The position numbers and the translations under genes were made by a program. Positions 24,933 to 33,274 of a DNA stretch of 64,000 bases are shown here, piece by piece (the first letter of the stretch is position 1; each line of letters starts with the position of its first letter). The stretch comes from Roseibium sp. (GTDB taxonomy: Bacteria; Pseudomonadota; Alphaproteobacteria; Rhizobiales; Stappiaceae): the NCBI GenBank assembly GCA_017643215.1, contig JAEPNV010000013.1, positions 62,001 through 126,000 of the forward strand, given 5' to 3'. Under the pieces are notes generated by a model that was not told where the DNA came from, made no database searches, and was given only the letters and a program-made list of their open reading frames with translations.

Positions 24933-25733
24933 TCGTGGGGCGACTTCCAAGCCGTTTGCCTTAAGTTCCGCCACTTCCCGCCGCAATTTGCGCACCTCTT
25001 CCAAGATCAGCCCGGTTTCATCGTGGATCGCCTGCCGATTGGCATCGGCTTCCTGCTCGTGTTCTTCCTGCATGGCTGACACGATGATCCCGATAAACAG
25101 GTTCAAGACCGTGAAGGCCGTGCACAAGATGAACGGGACGAAAAACAGCCACGAGTACGGATAAACCTCCATGACCGGGCGCACGATACCCATCGACCAG
25201 CTTTCCAGAGTCATGATCTGAAACAGCGTGTAGACGGACCGCCCGAGATCGCCGAACCAGTCGGGAAAGGACGCACCGAAAAGCTTGGTCGCCATGACGG
25301 CAAACACGTAAAAAACGAGCGCCATCAGTACAACGATGGAGCCCATACCTGGAAGCGCCGCCATCAAGCCGCCGATGACCCGGCGGAGCGACGGCACGAC
25401 GGAGATCAGACGCAGCACGCGCAAGATCCGCAGGGCGCGCAACACGGTAAACGGTCCACTCGCCGGCACAAGCGCAATTGCCACAATCGTGAAATCGAAC
25501 AAGCTCCAAGGGTCCTTGAAAAACCGCGGACCGTGCGCGAACAGCCGCAAGGCGATTTCAACGACAAAAACCGCCAGGATCGCCCGGTCGAAGGCAACGA
25601 GAGACGGGCCAATGGCCGCCATCACGCTGCTGCTGGTTTCCAGACCGAGTGTAATTGCATTGATGACGATGATGCCGATGATCGCCATTTCCCACCGCCG
25701 CGATGTGACCAGCGCCCTGACTCTTTCCCGCAT
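24927..25733 (-). CDS. Bacterial voltage-gated sodium channel (NaChBac/BacNav family)
   Basis: A 268-aa six-helix channel subunit that should form a tetramer in the inner membrane. S1-S3 span about residues 15-90. S4 (VLRALRILRVLRLISVVPSL, about 97-116) has Arg at every third position as a voltage sensor. The pore loop carries the selectivity filter TLESWSM at 175-181, matching the TLESWAS type that selects Na+. S6 ends with FIGIIVSAMQEEHEQE. The tail (about 228-265) is a heptad coiled coil typical of BacNav tetramerisation. Confidence 0.92.
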   Translation of the reverse strand: MRERVRALVTSRRWEMAIIGIIVINAITLGLETSSSVMAAIGPSLVAFDRAILAVFVVEIALRLFAHGPRFFKDPWSLFDFTIVAIALVPASGPFTVLRALRILRVLRLISVVPSLRRVIGGLMAALPGMGSIVVLMALVFYVFAVMATKLFGASFPDWFGDLGRSVYTLFQIMTLESWSMGIVRPVMEVYPYSWLFFVPFILCTAFTVLNLFIGIIVSAMQEEHEQEADANRQAIHDETGLILEEVRKLRREVAELKANGLEVAPRS

Positions 25734-25932
25734 CCTTCGTCCCTGTCGCTGCCGGCCGCGCCGCGGCCTTGGGAGTTCCTGGTTCCGGCGCGAACATGGC
25801 GATTTGCGCTAATTTGCGCAAGGGCGTTGTCAGTTGTCTGCGGCCGCCACGGCCGACGGCAGGACCGCCGGATGACGTCGGGGCCTGATTGCGCTTGACA
25901 GGCTACTAAACGCAGACACATAAGCGGTTAAC

Positions 25933-26006
25933 GCGGGTGTAGCTCAATGGTAGAGCAGGAGCTTCCCAAGCTTAAGACGAGGGTTCGATTCCCTTCACCC
26001 GCTCCA
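25933..26006 (+). tRNA. tRNA-Gly (anticodon CCC)
   Basis: A 74-nt cloverleaf with encoded CCA. The acceptor stem is GCGGGTG / CACCCGC, the D-arm GCTCAATGGTAGAGC, the anticodon loop TTCCCAA with CCC at positions 34-36, and the T-arm GAGGGTTCGATTCCCTT. The anticodon stem has a wobble pair and a G-A mismatch at its outer end. Confidence 0.96.
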
Positions 26007-26527
26007 ATGATTTCAGTTACTTATAGAGATTTTCACCAAACGCACCGCTATCGGGGAAGCATGCGGCAGAGTTTTATCCGTCCCTTTTGAACGCCATTTT
26101 CACCCTAGGATCTCCTAGAGAATCTTTCGTCCAAGTTGCCCAGACGGCGACCAATGGGAGGACTGCTGGCGCACGTTGCTTCCGTGCGTTGCCGCCCATC
26201 CTGTCCAACCTCATGTCCACTGTTGGGCGGATCGCCGACTTGGATTGGATAAGGGTGGGATAAGGAAAGGTCAGCGTATCCTGCGGATGGCGAGCCATTT
26301 ACTGACTTGTACGAGCCTATCAAAAACCTCTTATGCGGTGCGCCGAACTCGAAACTCGGGCGGACAGGGTGAATGCGCTGCGCTTGAGCCCAACGTCCGC
26401 ATTGGGCGCCATCAAGGTGTCTGGATTTGATGTGAAGCATCCCACTATGGCATCAATGACTACTTGGTCATGAAATACGTGTATTTGTCAGTTTGATCAT
26501 GGATCGTCCGGACTGATGGAGATTGAT
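26007..26527. other. About 520 bp between tRNA-Gly and the transglycosylase, no gene recognised
   Basis: Overlapping short frames exist on both strands, but none has a ribosome-binding site or a recognisable domain. Base composition is lower in GC than the flanking genes. No repeat of the tRNA 3' end was found, so integration at the tRNA is not shown. A palindrome near the right end is listed separately. Confidence 0.5.
26473..26486. promoter_or_regulatory. 14-bp perfect palindrome upstream of the transglycosylase
   Basis: AAATACGTGTATTT has perfect arms AAATAC / GTATTT around GT, 41 bp before the ATG at 26528. It could be an operator; no cognate regulator is adjacent. Confidence 0.35.
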
Positions 26528-27355
26528 ATGACACCAAAACGGGCCACACTTCGAACTGTGGCGTTCGTTGCCGGGGCGCTGTTCGCAACACCGGCTTTGG
26601 CCGTATCTTGCATTACCAGCAAAGGGCAGTTTGAGGCCTATAAGCAGCAATTCGCGCAACAAGCTGCAAGGTCCGGCGTTGGGCAACGCGGCCTGCAGGC
26701 GCTGCGGGAGGCGCGGCTTTCAGGCATCACGTGGCGGTTTGAATCAAACCCTGCCTCACAATCCAGCATGCGCCATCGCAGTCCCGAGCAGTTCTTGAAG
26801 AGCCGGTTTTCGAGCGTGAATTCATTTGTCGCTGGCGCTCAACGAAGGTTGCGGCAAAACGCAAGACTATTCCAGGCCATTGAACAGCGCTACGGCGTGC
26901 CCGGTTCAATCCTGGTGGCGATCTGGGGTTATGAGACCAGCTGGGGCGGCTTCAAAGGCGACACACGCATTGTTAGCGGCGCTGTCACCTTGGCGTCCTA
27001 TTGCCGTCGTCATCCGCGCTTTGAAGATGATGCAATCGCAGCCCTGCAACTTGTTGATCGGGGGCTCATTTCCGGCAACAGCCGCGGTGGTCCCTCAGGT
27101 GAATTGGGGCACATGCAGTTTTTGGCTGGCAATTGGGTCCGGTTTTCCGTGGATGGCAATGGCGATGGCCGCGCCGACCCCAACACTGCAGCTGATGCTC
27201 TTGCAACCGCAGCCAATATGCTGCGCCGCAACGGTTGGCGGGCCGGGCGTTCCTTCGCCAAAGGGTCGGCCAATTTCCGTGTTTTGTCCAAGTGGAACGA
27301 CAGCGGCAACTATCAGCGCGCAATCGCTTACGCAGCCGGTTTGATCGATCAATAG
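26528..27355 (+). CDS. Periplasmic lytic murein transglycosylase (MltB-like SLT family)
   Basis: A 275-aa secreted muramidase-type enzyme that cleaves peptidoglycan to 1,6-anhydro products. Residues 1-25 form a signal peptide ending near TPALAVS. Residues about 40-275 form the SLT_2-type domain. The catalytic Glu lies at about position 136 in VAIWGYETSWGG, followed by GDTRIVSGAVTLASYCRRHP and the EF-hand-like DGNGDGRADP near residue 215. GGAG at 26518-26521 places the start at 26528 rather than 26516. It lacks the peptidoglycan-binding domain some homologues carry. Confidence 0.88.
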   Translation: MTPKRATLRTVAFVAGALFATPALAVSCITSKGQFEAYKQQFAQQAARSGVGQRGLQALREARLSGITWRFESNPASQSSMRHRSPEQFLKSRFSSVNSFVAGAQRRLRQNARLFQAIEQRYGVPGSILVAIWGYETSWGGFKGDTRIVSGAVTLASYCRRHPRFEDDAIAALQLVDRGLISGNSRGGPSGELGHMQFLAGNWVRFSVDGNGDGRADPNTAADALATAANMLRRNGWRAGRSFAKGSANFRVLSKWNDSGNYQRAIAYAAGLIDQ

Positions 27356-27447
27356 GCAAGATTCTTGGCCACATCCGCCCCAAAGCTGGACGATTTGGCC
27401 GGCGCTGACCGACGATAGCGCGGGTTTGGTTTTTGGTGGCCTGCGCC

Positions 27448-28182
27448 TTAGCAGAGCTGGACCGCCACCTCGCCGAGGCCCGCAATTCGCCCCTTCACCG
27501 CCTGGTTCGTCCGGATAAAAGTCAACGGATGGACACTTCCGGTGAGGAGCCGCTGTCCAACCTGGAGCCCGCCGCAGTGGCTGCCGGCCATGCGCACGAG
27601 CGTTTCAAGGGCGGCAAGTGCCGACCCGTTTGGCACCTGCGCCTGACCAGTACAGATATCACCCTCGTCCGAAGCCATGGAAATGTCGAGCGCACCGAAA
27701 TCGCTGCCATCCCAGGACGCCAGTGGCTCGCCAGCGATCAATCCTTCGCTGGCCTGCAGATCGGCCAGTTTCGGCATTGGCTTCTCCGCCGGTTCCCCGC
27801 TCAGGCGGCTGGCCACCAACTCGATCATCGGAGCAGGCCGGACAGCCGCAACAAGCTTGTCCTGGAATGCGGGATCGTCGGGCGCCGGCAGTCGTCCGGT
27901 GACAACAAACCCGACTTCCAGCTCAACACCGACCCTTGCCGTCGTACCCACACGGTCGCCGCTTTTAAAACACCGGCTGGACGGGATCGGCGCCATCGTT
28001 GCGACGGCGCCGGATTTACGGGACACCTTGAAACCGCCTACCGGGCCGATGGACGCCATCAGCGCGGACTGAACCGCATAGGCCTCCTCCGCCGTTTCAG
28101 GAACCGGGGCTTTTGCGTCGAAGGTCGCCTTTTGCCGATGGGCGGCGATCAAGTGGTTTGTGAAAGAAGACAGATCGCGCAT
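27448..28182 (-). CDS. FAH-superfamily hydratase (2-keto-4-pentenoate hydratase-like)
   Basis: A 244-aa protein of the fumarylacetoacetase fold in the MhpD-like branch, which hydrates or decarboxylates 2-oxo acids with a divalent metal. Landmarks are GFKVSRKSGAV, VGVELEVGFVVTGRLP with the metal-binding Glu residues, PAPMIELVASRLSG, and the C-terminal LTGSVHPLTFIR. It is the last gene of the minus-strand catabolic cluster, 76 bp after the CoA-transferase. The start at ATG 28182 (MRDLSSF) is chosen by family length. The substrate is unknown; acting on a 2-oxo acid intermediate of the cluster is an inference. Confidence 0.75.
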   Translation of the reverse strand: MRDLSSFTNHLIAAHRQKATFDAKAPVPETAEEAYAVQSALMASIGPVGGFKVSRKSGAVATMAPIPSSRCFKSGDRVGTTARVGVELEVGFVVTGRLPAPDDPAFQDKLVAAVRPAPMIELVASRLSGEPAEKPMPKLADLQASEGLIAGEPLASWDGSDFGALDISMASDEGDICTGQAQVPNGSALAALETLVRMAGSHCGGLQVGQRLLTGSVHPLTFIRTNQAVKGRIAGLGEVAVQLC

Positions 28183-28258
28183 CACGTTCTTTCTTGATTT
28201 CGAACTTGATTGGGATGAATCAGCGGGCCTGTCCGGACTCGCCCGGGCGCCTTGGCTT

Positions 28259-29461
28259 TTATCCCACAACCAGCGCGCCCTGCCGAACCAGCGTGTCGAT
28301 CCGCTCGGACGGAAAACCGCAGTCCAACAGAATCTCCCGGCCGTGCTGACCAAGCGTCGGGGCCGGGCGGTTAACGCCACCCGGGGTTTCTGAGAATTTG
28401 ACCGGCAAGCCGATCGCCTTGACGGGTCCGGCGACAGGATGCTCGGTTTCGACGATCATGTCCCGTGCCAGCGCCTGCGGATCTTGGTGCATCTGACTGA
28501 TGGTCATCACAGGTCCGGCGGGCAAACCTGCCGCCTCCATTCGAGCGAGCCAGTCTTCCGTGCCGCGCGTGCACAAGAATTCTTCGAGCAACTCCACCAG
28601 TTCCGGAAGATTGTTCATCCGGTCCAGATTGGAGGCGAACCTCGGATCGTCCCTAAGCTCCGGCGCTCCGATGACCTCAAGCAAGCGAAGCCAATTGCGC
28701 TGATTGGCCGCGCCGATGTTGATCCAGCCGTCGCGCGTCCGGAAGGACTGGTAGGGCGCGTTGAGCGGATGGGCGGATCCGAGCGCGCCGGGCGCTTCGC
28801 TGGTCGCAAAGGCAATGGCGGATTGCCAGTAGGTCAAGGATATGCCGGCTTCGAAAAGTGATGTGTCGACCATCTGGCCCTGCCCGGTCGCCTGCGCCCG
28901 GCTATAAGCCGCAATGCAGCCCATTGCCGCAAGAAAGCCCGCGGTGATATCGGAGATCGGTGCACCGGGTTTGACTGGCGGACGTCCGGGTCCCTCACCG
29001 GTAATGGACATCAGGCCGGACATGCCTTGAGCAATCAGATCGAAGCCACCCCTCGCGGCGTAAGGTCCGGTGCGACCGAAACCGGAAATCGCGCAATAGA
29101 CCAGCTTCGGATTGATCTCGCGCAGCGTCTGGTAGGGTAATCCGAGGCGCTCCATTGTGTCGATGCGGTAGTTCTCGACCACCACATCCGCGCTTTCCAG
29201 TAGCCGGCGGAGGATCGCGATCGCGTCCGGGTCCTTCAGATTCAAGGCAATCCCGCGCTTGTTGCGGTTCATCATCATGAAGGCGGCGCTTTCGCCTTTG
29301 ATGTCCGGGGGCAGGAACCGGCGGCTGTCATCGCCATCCGGCTTTTCCACCTTGATCACGTCCGCGCCCATATCCGCCAGCATCATGCCACAGGCCGGCC
29401 CGGCCATAATATGCGCCAGTTCGATGACCTTCATGCCCGCAAGAGGACCCTTTCCGGTCAT
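28259..29461 (-). CDS. CaiB/BaiF (class III) CoA-transferase
   Basis: A 400-aa class III CoA-transferase that moves CoA between acyl-CoA and a free carboxylic acid through an aspartyl anhydride. Family features are VIELAHIMAGPACGMMLADM, GADVIKVEKPDGDD, NRNKRGIALNLKDP, the region around the catalytic Asp (GGFDLIAQGMSGLMS) and the C-terminal LPVKFSETPGG. It overlaps the hydratase gene upstream by ATGA at 29458-29461, which fixes the start. The CoA donor and acceptor are unknown; the context implies activating an organic acid brought in by the TRAP transporter. Confidence 0.92.
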   Translation of the reverse strand: MTGKGPLAGMKVIELAHIMAGPACGMMLADMGADVIKVEKPDGDDSRRFLPPDIKGESAAFMMMNRNKRGIALNLKDPDAIAILRRLLESADVVVENYRIDTMERLGLPYQTLREINPKLVYCAISGFGRTGPYAARGGFDLIAQGMSGLMSITGEGPGRPPVKPGAPISDITAGFLAAMGCIAAYSRAQATGQGQMVDTSLFEAGISLTYWQSAIAFATSEAPGALGSAHPLNAPYQSFRTRDGWINIGAANQRNWLRLLEVIGAPELRDDPRFASNLDRMNNLPELVELLEEFLCTRGTEDWLARMEAAGLPAGPVMTISQMHQDPQALARDMIVETEHPVAGPVKAIGLPVKFSETPGGVNRPAPTLGQHGREILLDCGFPSERIDTLVRQGALVVG

Positions 29462-30234
29462 TTTCCGCGCCATTCTGGCTTGGCCTTGGCGAGGAACGCC
29501 TCCATGCCGTTCTTGAAATCCTCGCTCATGTAACACAGGGTGATTAGGTCGGCGTCGTCGACGGCAAAGGCTTCGCGGTTGCGCCGCATCGCTTCCTTGG
29601 TGGCCCGAAGAGTGAGCGGCGCCATGCCGGCCAGCTCATCGGCAAGCATTGCGGCGCGGTCCAGCAACGCCGCCTCATCGGGCAGAACCTGCGACACCAG
29701 ACCGACCGACAGTGCCTCGTCCGCCTCCAGAAGACGTGCCGTGAAGACCATCTCGCGCACGCGTCCCGCGCCCAGGAGTTCGCTGAGGCGGGCGAGATTT
29801 CCAGCGCTCAAGCAGTTTCCGAGGGTGCGGGCGATCGGAAAACCGAATTTGAGCCGGGCGCTGGCGATCCGGATGTCGCAGGCCGCCGCGATCGAGGCGC
29901 CGCCACCGGTGCAGGCCCCGTGTATGGCGGCTACCGTCGGCACCGGACATTGGTCAACCGCCGACAGGATCCGGGCGATATCGTCCTCGTATTTGAGAGC
30001 GTCTTCTGCCGTCTTGAAACCGCGAAACTGGGTCATGTCGGTGCCGGCGGCAAAGGCCTTGCCGCCGGCCCCCTTGATGACCATGGCCTTGACCGATCCG
30101 TCCGTGGGGGCGTTGGCGCACTGATCTGCCAATTGCTCGTACATGGCAAAGGTCAGCGCGTTGCGCGCCTCGGGCCGGTTGAATGTGATCCAGAGCGTTG
30201 TGCCCTTGAGCTCGGAAACCAGTTCACCGGTCAT
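29458..30234 (-). CDS. Enoyl-CoA hydratase/isomerase family protein
   Basis: A 258-aa crotonase-fold protein. Motifs are ITFNRPEARNALTFAMYEQL, the oxyanion-hole segment GKAFAAGTDMTQF, and IHGACTGGGASIAAACDIRI with its Gly-rich loop. In place of the Glu pair of classical hydratases it has FGFPIARTLGNCLSAGNLAR, so it may be a lyase, isomerase or decarboxylase rather than a hydratase. It overlaps both neighbours by ATGA (30231-30234 with dctM, 29458-29461 with the CoA-transferase gene), so all are co-translated. Confidence 0.88.
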   Translation of the reverse strand: MTGELVSELKGTTLWITFNRPEARNALTFAMYEQLADQCANAPTDGSVKAMVIKGAGGKAFAAGTDMTQFRGFKTAEDALKYEDDIARILSAVDQCPVPTVAAIHGACTGGGASIAAACDIRIASARLKFGFPIARTLGNCLSAGNLARLSELLGAGRVREMVFTARLLEADEALSVGLVSQVLPDEAALLDRAAMLADELAGMAPLTLRATKEAMRRNREAFAVDDADLITLCYMSEDFKNGMEAFLAKAKPEWRGK

Positions 30235-31511
30235 CGGTAGAAATACTCCACAAGGAACAGCGGCACGGACGGCACGTAGGTGCACAGAAGCAACACCGCA
30301 AGAAGCACAAGAATGAACCAGATGTTGACCTTGGAAACCGCCCAGATATTGGCACGCGCCACCGCACAGCTGGTGATGAGCACCGAGGCCACCGGTGGGG
30401 TCTGCTGGCCAATGGCAAGGTTCAAGGTGACCACAAGACCGAAATGCACCGGGTCAATCCCCGCCGCGTTGATCAGTGGAATGACGATCGGCACGACCAG
30501 AATGATGGCCGCAGCCGAATGCAAGAAGAACCCGACCACCAGAAAGAAGAAGTTCAGGATCAGCAGGATCATCCACTGCTGGGCCGTCACCGCAAGGATG
30601 CCCTCGGCCAGCTGCTGCGGGATCTGCGCACGGGTCAGGAAGCCGCCGATCAGCACCGATGCGGCCACGAGAAGCATCACAACCGCCGTCTGCATGCCGC
30701 CATCCAGCATGGCACGGCGCAGGTGCTTCAGGTCGATATTGCGGTACCAGGCCGACACCAGCAGCGCGGCGATAACGGCAAGACCCGCGGCCTCGGTCGC
30801 AGTAACAAAACCACCAAAGATACCGCCGAGGATGATGACCGGAAGCGCGAATGCCGGCAATGCGTCAACAAAGGTATGACGCAGCTCGCGCCAGTTGAAC
30901 GCCTCTTCAGTCGGCAGGTTGTAGCGCCGGGCAAACGCATAGGCGACCCCCATTAGACCTGCAGCCCCCAGAAGACCGGGCACAACACCAGCTACAAACA
31001 ACTGTTCGACCGAGGTGTTGGACGATGCCGCGTAGAGAATCATCGGGATTGAAGGTGGAATGATGATGGCTAGAGATGCGGAGGACGATGTCACCGCCGC
31101 CGCGAAGGGGGCGGAATAGCCACGCTTTTTCATTTGCGGGATCAGGATCGATCCCATGGCCGCGACGTCGGCCACGGCCGACCCGGAGATTTCGGCAAAG
31201 AACAGCGACACGCCGATATTGACCATGGCCAAGCCGCCGCGCACGAACCCGATCAGGGCGGATACAAAATTGATCAATCGGTCGGTTATGCCGCCCGCAT
31301 TCATGATGGCGCCGGCGAGCACGAACATGGGGATCGCAATGAGCGAGAACTTGGTCGATCCTGCATACATGTCGAGTGCAATGGTGACGATCGCCGAAGT
31401 CCCTTCCACGGCTACGAGACCAATCACCCCGGCGACGGCGAGCGCAATCGCAATCGGAACGTTGATACAGATCAGGACGAGCAGCACCACAAAAATGCCC
31501 AGCATTAGCAT
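30231..31511 (-). CDS. dctM: TRAP transporter large permease (DctM type)
   Basis: A 426-aa inner-membrane protein with about 12 transmembrane helices, the ion-coupled transport subunit of a tripartite ATP-independent transporter. Family segments are CINVPIAIALAVAG, the SLIAIPMFVLAGAIMNAGGI hairpin, SGSAVADVAAMGSILIPQM and ASSASLAIIIPPSIPMILYA. The C-terminal half repeats the pattern (GQQTPPVASVLITSCAVA). It shares one base with dctQ (TGATG) and overlaps the enoyl-CoA hydratase by ATGA. Confidence 0.95.
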   Translation of the reverse strand: MLMLGIFVVLLVLICINVPIAIALAVAGVIGLVAVEGTSAIVTIALDMYAGSTKFSLIAIPMFVLAGAIMNAGGITDRLINFVSALIGFVRGGLAMVNIGVSLFFAEISGSAVADVAAMGSILIPQMKKRGYSAPFAAAVTSSSASLAIIIPPSIPMILYAASSNTSVEQLFVAGVVPGLLGAAGLMGVAYAFARRYNLPTEEAFNWRELRHTFVDALPAFALPVIILGGIFGGFVTATEAAGLAVIAALLVSAWYRNIDLKHLRRAMLDGGMQTAVVMLLVAASVLIGGFLTRAQIPQQLAEGILAVTAQQWMILLILNFFFLVVGFFLHSAAAIILVVPIVIPLINAAGIDPVHFGLVVTLNLAIGQQTPPVASVLITSCAVARANIWAVSKVNIWFILVLLAVLLLCTYVPSVPLFLVEYFYR

Positions 31512-32074
31512 CAGGAGGCCTCCTTTATCCGATGGGCGTTTTTCTGGAGCTCGCTATCGACCTCCTCCTCGATCTCAGCGTGTTCCAGGGAGATGCCTTT
31601 CATCGTCTTGGACAGGTATTCGGGCAGGCTTAGAAGCTGGCAAATGATGAACAAAATCGCACCGATTGGGATGACCGACTGGGTAAACTGGATTGGAACC
31701 CAGGTCAGGGAGACCAGATACTCACCCTCAAGCACCTGAAGCACTTCCCAGCCCGCCTTCGCCAGCAGGATGAAGAAGGTCAAGACAATGGCTTCCCCGA
31801 TCAGAACTGCCACGAGCCGAGGTGTGCCGTGGAGCGACAGGAGAACGGAATCAAACCCGATGTGGCGCCGCTTCAGCGCCGCAAGAGCCGATCCGTAATA
31901 GGTGATCCAGGCCAGCATGATTGCCGCGACTTCGTCGTACCAGGAAAAACTATCGCCAAGGAGCCGGGCGATGACGGCCAGGATGACGACGACGGTCAAG
32001 ATGACCATCAAGAGAACCGTGATCCACTCAAGGAGCAGGCTCATGGCCGCGGAAATGCGTTTGATGATTTTCAT
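31511..32074 (-). CDS. dctQ: TRAP transporter small permease (DctQ type)
   Basis: A 187-aa inner-membrane protein with four hydrophobic helices and the DctQ signature region around SFSWYDEVAAIMLAWITYYG and ALKRRHIGFDSVL. It pairs with the large permease, with which it shares one base. It has an extended acidic C-terminal tail (SLEHAEIEEEVDSELQKN) beyond the last helix, longer than in many homologues. Confidence 0.93.
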   Translation of the reverse strand: MKIIKRISAAMSLLLEWITVLLMVILTVVVILAVIARLLGDSFSWYDEVAAIMLAWITYYGSALAALKRRHIGFDSVLLSLHGTPRLVAVLIGEAIVLTFFILLAKAGWEVLQVLEGEYLVSLTWVPIQFTQSVIPIGAILFIICQLLSLPEYLSKTMKGISLEHAEIEEEVDSELQKNAHRIKEAS

Positions 32075-32185
32075 TCAGGGGCACTCAATTCCAGAGGCGC
32101 GCATCCGGCCCGAAGCTTGTTCAGCTGGTCAGAGCGGGCGCGAAGAGGCCGGGGCGAAGAGGATCGCCCCGGTCTGATGTCCGGA

Positions 32186-33163
32186 TTAGCTCGATGAGCC
32201 GAGCGACAGAACCATTTCAATCATGTCGCCACCGCCGTCGACTTCCGATGCAAAGGCATCGTAGATCGGCTTGGACGCCTCGATGAATGCATCCTTGTCG
32301 GCCTCGTTGACCTCAACGCCGGCCGCCTTGATGACACCGAGCAGTTCGACTTCAAGCTCAGCCGCTTTCTGGTAGGTGAAGTCCTGGGTCGATGTTGCGC
32401 ACTCTTTCAGGGTTGCCTGAAGGTCGGCGGGCAGTTTGTCGAAGTGTTTCTTGGACGCCAGGATATAGGCCGGCGTGTAGACGTGGCCGGTCACCGAAAG
32501 GTATTTCTGCACTTCCTGGAACTTGGCCGATGCGATCTGGGCGTATGGATTTTCCTGACCGTCGATGACACCGGTCTGCAGCGCGGTGAAAACGTCCGAA
32601 AATGCCATCGGTGTCGGGTTTGCGCCGTACTCCTTGAACATCTTCACGCGCCATGCACCGTTCGGAGTGCGCAGTTTCACACCCTCAAGGTCAGCCGGAA
32701 CATTGATCGGCCGGATGTTGTTGGTGATGTTGCGGAAGCCATTTTCGGCAAGGCCCACGATGGTGTAGCCCTTACTGTTCGCCGCGGCTTCGAAGGTGTC
32801 CATCATCTCGCCCTGAACCCGGCGCATGTGACCCCGGTCCTTGATGATGTAAGGCATTTCGAAGATGCCAAAGACGTCATCGACGGACGACATGACCGAT
32901 GACGGCAGCGCGAATTGCACTTGTCCAAGTTTCAGTTTTTGAAGGAGCTCCTTGTCCTTGCCAAGCTGGGACGCGCCGAAGGTCTGAACCTCGGCGGTGC
33001 CGCCGGCGGCCTCGTTCACGCAGGCTGCGAAATTGTTGACCGTCGCCTCGAACAGCGAGCCCGGATTTCCAACATGGCCGAACCGCAGCGTCGTATCCGC
33101 TGCGAACGCCTGACCGGCGAAAAGAGCTGCTGCTGCAACTCCAACCAATGCACTGATCTTCAT
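32186..33163 (-). CDS. dctP: TRAP transporter solute-binding protein (DctP family)
   Basis: A 325-aa periplasmic binding protein with a signal peptide cleaved near AFAAD (about residue 21). Typical features are LRFGHVGNPGSLFEATVNNF, the Arg/Asn ligand region (FRNITNNIRPINVPADLEGV then KLRTPNG) and QTGVIDGQENPYAQIASAKF, the most conserved part of the family. The conserved LRTP-type arginine that binds a carboxylate is present, so the ligand is probably an organic acid. It is 111 bp upstream of dctQ and 111 bp downstream of the aminotransferase gene. Confidence 0.94.
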   Translation of the reverse strand: MKISALVGVAAAALFAGQAFAADTTLRFGHVGNPGSLFEATVNNFAACVNEAAGGTAEVQTFGASQLGKDKELLQKLKLGQVQFALPSSVMSSVDDVFGIFEMPYIIKDRGHMRRVQGEMMDTFEAAANSKGYTIVGLAENGFRNITNNIRPINVPADLEGVKLRTPNGAWRVKMFKEYGANPTPMAFSDVFTALQTGVIDGQENPYAQIASAKFQEVQKYLSVTGHVYTPAYILASKKHFDKLPADLQATLKECATSTQDFTYQKAAELEVELLGVIKAAGVEVNEADKDAFIEASKPIYDAFASEVDGGGDMIEMVLSLGSSS

Positions 33164-33274
33164 TTCCGTTTCCTCCCTTGGAACGTTTTTTCAGGTGCGA
33201 GGGTAGTTCCTGTCACGCGCCGAAGATCCTCCTGCTCCGGCGCGCTTCAGATCGTTTGTGTGCACTTGTCCCTG

